Shown here: positions 35,385 to 41,687 of the stretch, one piece after another
Layout: each line of letters begins with the position of its first letter
Numbering within the stretch: position 1 is the first letter of the stretch
From: Fuerstiella sp.
Lineage (GTDB): Bacteria; Planctomycetota; Planctomycetia; Planctomycetales; Planctomycetaceae
Length of the DNA stretch: 41,687 nt
Direction of reading: 5' to 3'
NCBI GenBank assembly: GCA_029247265.1
Contig: JAQWLN010000036.1
Coordinates: 1-41,687 of the forward strand
Made by a program: the position numbers and the translations under genes
The notes under the pieces: generated by a model
What the model was told of the DNA's origin: nothing
Seen by the model: only the letters and a program-made list of their open reading frames with translations
Database searches by the model: none

Positions 35385-36806
35385 GTGTCTAATCGACTCT
35401 ACATTCGAAAACTGGATGATCGTCTCGATGTCGTCGAGACTGTCAGCCGTTTCGCTGATCAGCCATTTCTTGTCGTCTTTGACAGTGCCGTTCCAGGGCG
35501 GCATCAGGATGCGCGGTACACGATCCTGACGGCTGATCCCGTTGACGTTTGCCGGCTTGATCGCTGCGAATACGGAGCCGAGCCCTTCGAGAAACTGCGC
35601 GAGTGGACCAGCCGCCTTCCGGCGATTGAACAGCAAAATACTCCCCCTTTTTGCGGCGGTATCGCCGGATTGATGTCTTATGAACTCGGGCACGCCTTCG
35701 AAGTTTTACCGAGAGCGGCCGTCGACGAGTTCTCAACGCCGGCTCTGACCGCCGGGCTGTTCGACTGGGCCATTGTTTGGGATCATACGGAGAATTCGGT
35801 GCAGCTTTGTGTGCTGCAACTCGATGGCATAGATGTTCAGGACACCAGTCCGCGACAGCGCACAGAATGGGTGCTGGCGAAACTTGGTACGGCTCCGGAA
35901 ACGGCAGCCAGCCGTCCCGCTGGCAACGTTGGTTGCGACTTGAGTGAAAAGTGCCCGCTCGAATTTTGCCCGGCTGTCTCGTCCAGTTTCTCTGCGACGC
36001 AGTATGTCGCCGCTGTTCGACGGGTGATCGAATACATTCGCGCCGGCGATGTTTTTCAGGCAAATTTGTCTCAGCAGCTGACGACGCCGTGGGTGAAGTC
36101 GGCGTACGATCTCTATTGCCGAGTGAAACACCACAATCCCGCACCATTTTGCGGCCTGTTTCAACATGATGAGTTTGCCGTTGTCAGTGCTTCTCCGGAA
36201 CGCTTTTTGAAAGTGACTGAAGGTCGATTCGTTGAATCGCGACCGATCAAGGGTACGCGTCGTCGGCATCGTTCGCCTATCGCCGATCTGTATACCGGAA
36301 ACGCATTGTTCGCCAGTGAAAAAGACCGGGCGGAAAACGTAATGATCGTCGATCTGTTGCGCAACGATATTTCTCGAGTGTGCCGACCCGGGTCGGTCAA
36401 AGTAACGGGGTTGTGCGAGATCGAAGTGTTTGAAACCGTGCAGCACCTGGTGTCAACAATTGTTGGCGAACTGCAGCCTGGATTTGATGTCTGGGATCTT
36501 TGTGCGGCGGCGATTCCCGGTGGTTCCATCACTGGCGCTCCGAAAATCCGAGCGATGGAAATTATCACGGCACTCGAACCGACTGCACGTGGTGCTTACT
36601 GCGGAAACATGTTCTATCTGGGGCCGAATGGTGACTTTGACAGCAGCATTTTGATTCGTACGTTCACATTGAAAGGGGGCGTTGTGCAGTTTCCCGTAGG
36701 CGGTGGAATTGTGGCAGACTCGGACCCCGAAGATGAGTATCGGGAAACGCTTCACAAGGCGGCTGGCATGCTGCAGTCCGTTGGGTGTGCGGCTCCGGCA
36801 AGTTGA
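35385..36806 (+). CDS. pabB: Aminodeoxychorismate synthase component I (PabB)
   Basis: 473 residues from GTG 35385; no strong ribosome binding site is seen. The chorismate-binding domain begins at about residue 200: DVFQANLSQQL, SASPERFLKV, ESRPIKGTRRR, DLLRNDISRVC, and near the end GAPKIRAMEII and FPVGGGIVADSDPEDEYRET. Lys289 in PIKGT, where anthranilate synthase (TrpE) has Ala, is the residue that forms the covalent intermediate in PabB, so this is the p-aminobenzoate enzyme rather than TrpE. It makes 4-amino-4-deoxychorismate with a glutamine amidotransferase (PabA) that is not in the window. pABA feeds both folate and tetrahydromethanopterin, which fits the DUF6513 gene 154 bases upstream. 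Confidence 0.92.
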   Translation: MSNRLYIRKLDDRLDVVETVSRFADQPFLVVFDSAVPGRHQDARYTILTADPVDVCRLDRCEYGAEPFEKLREWTSRLPAIEQQNTPPFCGGIAGLMSYELGHAFEVLPRAAVDEFSTPALTAGLFDWAIVWDHTENSVQLCVLQLDGIDVQDTSPRQRTEWVLAKLGTAPETAASRPAGNVGCDLSEKCPLEFCPAVSSSFSATQYVAAVRRVIEYIRAGDVFQANLSQQLTTPWVKSAYDLYCRVKHHNPAPFCGLFQHDEFAVVSASPERFLKVTEGRFVESRPIKGTRRRHRSPIADLYTGNALFASEKDRAENVMIVDLLRNDISRVCRPGSVKVTGLCEIEVFETVQHLVSTIVGELQPGFDVWDLCAAAIPGGSITGAPKIRAMEIITALEPTARGAYCGNMFYLGPNGDFDSSILIRTFTLKGGVVQFPVGGGIVADSDPEDEYRETLHKAAGMLQSVGCAAPAS

Positions 36807-37056
36807 GCCTGTCCTGACCCCGTCAGTTCTCTAATCATTACCACCGGCACAAACGCTCCGTTTTACACATTCCGGTGACGTTTGTTGTTTCTGTGCAGAA
36901 AGCTCGATCCCGGTGGTGATGCGCAACGACTCGAATCCGTCATTTGTCCGATACAGACTGATGCAGGTATCGCTCAACGCCTTAATCCGTCATTTGAATC
37001 CGGCGTGGCGTTGATGGTCGCCGGCACACTCCGTCGCACGACACACGGAAGTCAAA

Positions 37057-37872
37057 ATGCCGAACCGAATCGCCGCTTCACTTACTGCACTCTTTATTGT
37101 GACAACACCAGCGCTGTCCATCGCAAGTGATGGCTGGTACGACACATACGAAGCTGCTCGCAATGCAGCAGAGAATCGTGATCTTCCTTTGCTGATTCAC
37201 TTTCATGCATCGTATTGCGGTCCCTGCAGGCAAATGAGTTCGCAGGTGTTTTCGAGCCGCGAAGTGCAGCAACAGCTGCGCGAGGGACTTGCCGCCGTTG
37301 AGGTGGATGTCTCGCGAGATCCTTCCCTCGCGGCACAGTTTGGTGCGTCGACGATACCGCGTGATGTGGTCGTTTATCGTGACGGAACAACTGAGACTCT
37401 GAGTGTTGGCTTCAAGTCGATTCTGGCTTACATGTCGCTGCTACGGGAGGTTGCAGCTCGAGGGGCAAAGTCTTCCGTGCCACATATCGTCGAGGCTTCG
37501 AAGATTATTGGCTTGGAAGGATTCTGCCCTGTGCGTCTGTTGAGAGATCGGAAATGGGTTTCCGGTCACGAAGATTTCGCGTCTACATACCGCGGCATTA
37601 CCTACTTTTTCAGTACCGAAGAACTCCAGCAGATGTTTCTGAAAGCTCCATCCGATTACGCTCCCCAAAACCTGGGATGCGACCCCATTGTGCTGTTGGC
37701 AGATGACCGCGCGGTGACGGGAAAGATCAGGTTTGGTGCGTTTTTCGATGATCGATTGTATCTGTTCAGTTCTCAGGAAAATCGGGCTCGTTTTAAACAG
37801 AGTCCGCTCAAATACACGCGGATTCGCCACGCTATCGGGCTCGACGAGCTGACGGGGCAGCGTTACAACTAA
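37057..37872 (+). CDS. Exported thioredoxin-fold protein with YHS-like C-terminal domains
   Basis: 271 residues, ATG 37057, with GGAAG 5 bases upstream. A signal peptide (LTALFIVTTPALSIAS) precedes a thioredoxin domain with HASYCGPCRQM (Cys54, Cys57) and the cis-Pro loop STIPRDVV (Pro101). After about residue 150 the chain changes to GLEGFCPVRLLRDRKWV, then YRGITYFFSTEELQQMF, the pattern of a YHS domain (Cys157), and a second similar unit starts LGCDPIVLL (Cys208) with FFDDRLYLFSSQENRARF. YHS domains are thought to bind metal; the fusion with a CGPC thioredoxin suggests periplasmic copper or heavy-metal handling or thiol repair. It stands alone between pabB and the rho leader. Confidence 0.85.
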   Translation: MPNRIAASLTALFIVTTPALSIASDGWYDTYEAARNAAENRDLPLLIHFHASYCGPCRQMSSQVFSSREVQQQLREGLAAVEVDVSRDPSLAAQFGASTIPRDVVVYRDGTTETLSVGFKSILAYMSLLREVAARGAKSSVPHIVEASKIIGLEGFCPVRLLRDRKWVSGHEDFASTYRGITYFFSTEELQQMFLKAPSDYAPQNLGCDPIVLLADDRAVTGKIRFGAFFDDRLYLFSSQENRARFKQSPLKYTRIRHAIGLDELTGQRYN

Positions 37873-38571
37873 GCTGGTCGGATTCGAAAACCGAGGGCAA
37901 TTCAAACGCAATCAAGGGAGTTTCCAGGGTCGATCTGACGTTCGCAGCGGCTGTTTTCTCTGTGTCCGCCGACTGCCCGGTCAGAAAAGATCAACATTCC
38001 CTGCAAAATGTGTGTCGAGATATTGCAGAGATCGATTGACACAGCAAACCGTTAAGTTAATACTAAACCATTGAGTTGCTGCTGATCGCGGGTTACCCGC
38101 ACTCTCAGCCACCATATAAAAGTAAAATCTTCGCGTAATCTCGGGGCTCCCTCTGGCAGCTCCAACAACTGACGAAGTCCCCCACAGGCGCGGCCGGTGC
38201 CTAAATTCCGGTTGTCATCGAGGACGATGGTGTGTCCTTGTGACACGTCCAGGGGATGGTTTCGTTGGAATGCATTTTAGGGATGCGACTGCCTTCCCGT
38301 TTGCGTCTGCAAACAGGTCCCTCGGTGATTCGTTGTCGAGTGGCATGAATCCCTTGGCCTGCCCGAAAGGGTTCGTTTATCGCCTGCAAGACAGGCTCGC
38401 TGGTTAATGACCGTTCGCGGATCAACAACATTCGCTGTATGGCACGAGTTGCATCGCCATATTGTCCTTTGATGTTGTGGGTTCCGTCAATTTCAACGAC
38501 GTGGGCAAGCGTTTTCGCGCTTTGTGCCGCTTTCGCCACGTTTCTAATTGTTCAGGAAAACAGGGTTTCCT
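37873..38571 (+). promoter_or_regulatory. Long upstream region and leader of rho
   Basis: About 700 bases without a credible gene. It holds the promoter listed separately and, after it, roughly 500 bases that would be transcribed as the rho leader. Small hairpins are visible, for example GTTTGC/GCAAAC at 38299-38314 and GCCTG/CAGGC at about 38375-38390. Short minus-strand frames in the same stretch (such as 38201-38539) show no family likeness and no ribosome binding site. In other bacteria rho is autoregulated in its leader; a leader this long allows the same here, by inference. Confidence 0.5.
38036..38064 (+). promoter_or_regulatory. Sigma-70-like promoter upstream of rho
   Basis: TTGACA at 38036-38041 matches the -35 consensus fully; after 17 bases, AATACT at 38059-38064 (within TTAATACTAAA) is a fair -10 element. 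It is the best promoter in the window and points at rho, whose ATG lies about 500 bases downstream. Confidence 0.65.
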
Positions 38572-40494
38572 ATGCCGACAAGCAGCTCCAGTGCTGATGA
38601 AAAAGCCTCGCCAGCACGCAAGACCAAAGCTACTGCTACGCGAAAAAAAGTCACTCGTACTCGTCGTAAGAAGACTGAGGATGGGGCTTCCGTTGAAGCA
38701 GCTGGCAATGACGATTCCTTTGGAGACGGAGTCGCGGAAGAAGCAACTGCTGCGAAGCCGGTGAAGAAGCGTGCTACGCGAAAGAAGGCACCGGCCAGGA
38801 AAAAGAAAGTTGAGGTCACCCAGGACTTTACAGACGACCTGACCAAGGCTCCACCTGTCGATGACACAGCCGCTGTCATAGAAGAAGCTCGAGCCGCAAG
38901 GTTCGAAGACCATGACGCAGCTGATCAGGTAGATCAGGCTTCCAGTGACCGCGACGATTCCGGAGGCACTGGCGACGGTGGCAGCTCCGATGCTCCTGGC
39001 GATGAAGGTGGTTCCCGCAATAGCGGCGCATCGGGAGACTCAGAAGGCGGTGAAGATAGTGATCGGCCGCGCCGTCGAAGGCGAAGACGACGACGCGGCG
39101 CCAAACCGGACGGTCAGGGTGGTGCTCCCAGTGGAGGCGATCCACGCGGTGGTGGTGGCGGCGGAGGTGATGGCCGTGGCGGTGGCGGTCGCGGCGGTCG
39201 CGGAGGTCGTGGTCGCGATGGCGGCGGCGGCGGTGGCGGCGGACGTGGTCGTGATGGCGGCGGACGTGGTCGTGATGGCGGCGGGCGTGGCCGGCAATCC
39301 TCGCGAGAACGTGGTGGTCGCGGCGGTGGAGCGAATAGCAGTCGGCGGCGTGGTCGACAGGTGCAGTTCAGCGGTGAAGTTGTCGAAGGTCCGTTCGAAG
39401 GCATTCTAGAAATGCACCCGAAGGGTTATGGTTTTCTGCGGGATCCCAAGAAGAACTATGCCGCTGAAGATGCTAATCCGTTTGTTTCAAGTTCCGTCAT
39501 CGAAAAATATCGTCTTCGTGAAGGTGTGATGGTCAAAGGTGAAGTCGGCGCGGGTACCAGAAACCAGGGTCCAAGACTTCAGGAAGTGGAGCTGATCGAC
39601 GGTTTCACACCGGAAGAATACGAAAGCATCAAGAACTTTGATGAGCTCACGCCGATCAATCCATTTGAACAGATCAAACTGGAAATCGGCCCGACTCCAG
39701 TCACGATGCGAGTTATGGACTTGTTGTGTCCGATCGGAAAGGGACAGCGAGCACTGCTGGTTGCTCCACCCAGAACCGGCAAAACCATGCTGCTTCAGGA
39801 TATCGCGAATTCCGTCACAAAGAATCATCCGGAAGTTCATTTGATTGTTTTGCTGATCGATGAACGACCTGAAGAAGTCACGGAAATGTCCCGCAGTGTT
39901 GAGGGCGAAGTGATTGCTTCGTCGCTGGACAACGATGTCGAGAGTCATGTTCGAATTGCTCAGTTGATCATTGAACGTGGTAAGCGACTGGCCGAAGAAG
40001 GTCAGGACGTCTTTATTCTGCTGGACAGCATCACACGTCTGGCACGAGCATTCAACAAATGGGTGAATCCATCGGGCCGCACCGGACGTGGTGGTCTGGA
40101 TATCCGGGCACTGGACGTTCCGAAAAAACTGTTTGGAACGGCACGTCGTTTCGACGAGGGTGGTTCGCTGACAGTCTGCGGCACCGCGTTGATTGACACA
40201 AACAACGGGATGGATGAAGCCATTTTCCAGGAGTTCAAGGGAACCGGAAATATGGAAATGCAGCTAAGCCGTGATCTGGCGGACCGACGAATCTGGCCGT
40301 CGATCGATATCAGTCGATCGGGCACGCGTCGCGAAGAGAAAATTCTGGACGCTGAAACACTGGAAGGCGTAACCATGCTGCGTCGCAGTCTGATCAGTCT
40401 GAGTCCCGTAGACGCAATGGAACAGCTGACCAAGACAATGGCGAAGTTTCCGACGAACGCGGAGTTCCTGACCAGGATTCAGGCTGTACTGTAG
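38572..40494 (+). CDS. rho: Transcription termination factor Rho with long disordered N-terminal extension
   Basis: 640 residues from ATG 38572, against about 420 in E. coli. The first 260 or so residues are low complexity: a Lys/Thr/Ala-rich part (KKRATRKKAPARKKK), an acidic Ser/Asp/Gly part, a run of ten Arg, and Gly/Arg-rich RGG-type repeats up to about residue 260. The usual N-terminal helical Rho_N bundle is not seen. The RNA-binding cold-shock-like domain begins at about 264 (EGILEMHPKGYGFLRDP) and the ATPase core follows, with Walker A APPRTGKTM, Walker B LIVLLIDERPEEVTEM, LLDSITRLARAFN (Q/R-loop region) and FKGTGNMEMQLSRDLADRR. It is a hexameric RNA helicase that ends transcription. 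The extension may bind RNA or drive condensation. Confidence 0.95.
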   Translation: MPTSSSSADEKASPARKTKATATRKKVTRTRRKKTEDGASVEAAGNDDSFGDGVAEEATAAKPVKKRATRKKAPARKKKVEVTQDFTDDLTKAPPVDDTAAVIEEARAARFEDHDAADQVDQASSDRDDSGGTGDGGSSDAPGDEGGSRNSGASGDSEGGEDSDRPRRRRRRRRRGAKPDGQGGAPSGGDPRGGGGGGGDGRGGGGRGGRGGRGRDGGGGGGGGRGRDGGGRGRDGGGRGRQSSRERGGRGGGANSSRRRGRQVQFSGEVVEGPFEGILEMHPKGYGFLRDPKKNYAAEDANPFVSSSVIEKYRLREGVMVKGEVGAGTRNQGPRLQEVELIDGFTPEEYESIKNFDELTPINPFEQIKLEIGPTPVTMRVMDLLCPIGKGQRALLVAPPRTGKTMLLQDIANSVTKNHPEVHLIVLLIDERPEEVTEMSRSVEGEVIASSLDNDVESHVRIAQLIIERGKRLAEEGQDVFILLDSITRLARAFNKWVNPSGRTGRGGLDIRALDVPKKLFGTARRFDEGGSLTVCGTALIDTNNGMDEAIFQEFKGTGNMEMQLSRDLADRRIWPSIDISRSGTRREEKILDAETLEGVTMLRRSLISLSPVDAMEQLTKTMAKFPTNAEFLTRIQAVL

Positions 40495-40580
40495 AAGCAC
40501 TGGCACACTGGCGGACGGCCTGTAAGAACCGATGGCGAAGTCCGTGCCACCACAATGCTCAACTCAACCTGTCATCTGAC

Positions 40581-40958
40581 TGTGCTGGGCAGGAGTAGGC
40601 CGTACCGAGCAACGCGAGTTACGGCAACGGTGATGTTCGCGCAGGTTGTCTGTTCCTCCGGTTGCCGGAGCGGCGTCGCGATGCTCCTGGATCCGGCCTA
40701 CCTTGCTGTGCTGACCAGATTAGGCCGTACCGAGCAACGCGAGTTACGGCAACGGTGGTGTTCGCCCAGGTTGTCGTTTATTCCATCGCCCGAGCGGCGT
40801 CGCTTTGCTCCTGGATCCGGCCTGCCTTGCTGTGCTGAGCAGGAGTAGGCCGTACCGCGCAACGCGAGTTACGGCAACAACGGTGGTGTTCGCTCAGGTT
40901 GTCGTTTATCCCATTGCCGGAGCGGCGTCGCGATGCTCCTAGATCCGGCCTACCTTGC
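40581..40958. repeat. Three tandem imperfect repeats of 124-128 bp
   Basis: Units at 40581-40706, 40707-40830 and 40831-40958, each starting TGTGCTG and ending CCTTGC. Every unit contains an inverted repeat GCCGTA...TACGGC and a second one around GGCGTCG (GGAGC...GCTCC in units 1 and 3). At the unit borders GGCCT(A/G)C pairs with (G)TAGGCC of the next unit, with a G-T wobble at the second border. Unit lengths differ by 2-4 bases, so no reading frame runs through them. They lie between the converging rho and GNAT genes. Confidence 0.85.
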
Positions 40959-41002
40959 TTGCACGTTCGTTCCAGCTACGCTCACGCAATTGTCGAATGT
41001 TG

Positions 41003-41488
41003 TTACTGAGCCGGCCCGATTTCCATGACGTTGTACCCGGTATCCTTAAAGCCCAGGCGAGTGTACGTCGATTTCGCGGCGTCATTGTCTTCCTCGACAT
41101 ATAGCCGCAGGCAGGCAACGTCGGCGTCAGTCTGGACACGTGATTTGACGTGGTCGAGTAGCTGGCGAAATACGCCCTGTCCCCGATAGTCTGACAGGAC
41201 GTAGACACTTTGCAGCCAGACAATCCAGCCGTCGCGCCAGTCGCTCCATTCGCGTGTTAACATCAGCTGACCGACAATTGTTTCGTCGGTTTCTGCCACG
41301 AAATACCGAACCTCGTCCCCGACTGACAGTCCACGCGTGATGCCCGAGCGAACGGTGGCGAGGTCCAGGGGCTTGTCTTCGGTTTCTGCCGCCAGTCGAC
41401 AGTTGAAGTCCGTCAGGACGTCAATGTCGCCTACAACTGCTGTTCGAATTATTACAGCCATATTCATATCGCGATTGAACTTTGCCAT
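41003..41488 (-). CDS. GNAT-family N-acetyltransferase
   Basis: 161 residues from ATG 41488 (ATGs at 41467 and 41461 are equally possible). The GNAT fold is complete: IIRTAVVGDIDVLTDFN at the N-terminus, VGQLMLTREW for strand 4, LQSVYVLSDYRGQGVFRQLL with the acetyl-CoA pyrophosphate loop (R-G-Q-G-V), and LRLYVEEDNDAAKSTYTRLGF at the C-terminus. It transfers an acetyl group to an amine of a small molecule or protein; the substrate is unknown. It converges on rho across the repeat block. Confidence 0.92.
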   Translation of the reverse strand: MAKFNRDMNMAVIIRTAVVGDIDVLTDFNCRLAAETEDKPLDLATVRSGITRGLSVGDEVRYFVAETDETIVGQLMLTREWSDWRDGWIVWLQSVYVLSDYRGQGVFRQLLDHVKSRVQTDADVACLRLYVEEDNDAAKSTYTRLGFKDTGYNVMEIGPAQ

Positions 41489-41643
41489 ACGGATACCAGT
41501 CAGCTGACTGCTGGGTCACAGAGATCGTTTTGTTCGTCGGCATTACGACATGGAGGAAACGAACCGTTCTGTCGCAGTCATATATAAAACATGCCCAGTG
41601 CGGCTACTTGAGATGAATCTATCCGCGAGCCTGTCACCTGCGC

Positions 41644-41680
41644 AAAAAGTAGGCCGCCGGAAACTAATTCCAGACGGCCT
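41644..41680 (-). terminator. Probable terminator of a minus-strand gene beyond the right edge
   Basis: AGGCCG (41651-41656) and GGAA (41659-41662) pair with TTCC (41668-41671) and CGGCCT (41675-41680) around a short loop, with small internal mismatches. On the minus strand the stem is followed by five T (41648-41644), so it would end a transcript entering from the right. Confidence 0.65.
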
Positions 41681-41687
41681 GCAAAAC

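Noticed and set aside
36807..37056. Possible hairpin or terminator behind pabB
   Set aside because: Matching words (CACCG/CGGTG, ACAAACG/CGTTTGT) are in the wrong order to form one stem, and there is no T-run.
38201..38539. Minus-strand 112-codon frame in the rho leader
   Set aside because: No ribosome binding site, no family likeness, and other overlapping frames look equally random.
39040..39404. Minus-strand frames over the Gly/Arg-rich part of rho
   Set aside because: They are low-complexity Thr/Ala/Pro mirror images of the GGN/CGN-rich coding strand.
40555..40848. Open frame on the plus strand across the tandem repeat
   Set aside because: Repeat units differ by 2-4 bases, so the frame shifts between copies; the translation has no protein character and there is no ribosome binding site.
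40581..40958. CRISPR-like array
   Set aside because: Units of 124-128 bp are similar along their whole length; there are no short repeats with unique spacers and no cas genes.

Overview
The window looks like a planctomycete chromosome segment (phylum Planctomycetota; the genus cannot be fixed from sequence alone). The grounds are: the FHA plus membrane Ser/Thr kinase module, a Tat-targeted Gfo/Idh/MocA oxidoreductase, cysteine-rich and cytochrome c lipoproteins, a DUF4129/DUF4350/MoxR/DUF58 operon, a DUF6513/dihydropteroate-synthase-like protein of the tetrahydromethanopterin type, and a Rho factor with a very long Gly/Arg-rich N-terminal tail. Base composition and gene style look even throughout. 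I see no insertion sequence, prophage, CRISPR array, rRNA or tRNA, so this reads as core chromosome with lineage-specific genes.

Layout. 1-657: 3' end of an amidohydrolase. 794-2173 (minus): M28 aminopeptidase gene interrupted by one in-frame TAG. 2494-8528: a small membrane protein (minus), then a coiled-coil protein with its own terminator, an FHA protein, a Ser/Thr kinase with a multi-pass C-terminal half, and a four-helix membrane protein (plus); this is probably a signalling module. 8631-12619 (minus): KDG kinase and PfpI-type protein as a tight pair, an HtrA-like trypsin protease without a PDZ domain, and a lipoprotein with a C-terminal c-type heme site. 12912-14343 (plus): a Cys-rich lipoprotein and a small envelope protein. 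14457-22015 (minus): DUF4129-like, DUF4350, MoxR ATPase, DUF58 and two membrane proteins, an envelope-associated chaperone-type operon. 22277-22996 (minus): HEPN domain, two membrane helices and a zinc ribbon. 23306-23575 (minus): ribosomal protein S20 with a clear terminator.

23959-31192 (plus): a citrate-synthase-fold protein lacking key histidines, threonine synthase, a Tat-exported oxidoreductase, a DUF885 metallopeptidase and a probably frameshifted exported protein. 31645-36806 (plus): an MFS transporter, then an SDR-fold protein without the usual Asn-Ser-Tyr residues, overlapping the DUF6513 pterin gene by four bases, then pabB. The last three look like a pterin-cofactor (tetrahydromethanopterin or folate) synthesis group. 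37057-37872: thioredoxin fused to YHS-like domains. 38036-40494: a sigma-70-like promoter, a leader of about 500 nt, and rho. 40581-40958: three 124-128 bp tandem repeats with conserved inverted repeats. 41003-41488 (minus): a GNAT acetyltransferase, then a terminator for a gene beyond the right edge.

Most worth a second look: the SDR/DUF6513/pabB group with its catalytically altered SDR; the HEPN-membrane-zinc-ribbon protein; the citrate-synthase-like protein; the disordered Rho tail with its long leader; and the hairpin-rich tandem repeat behind rho.
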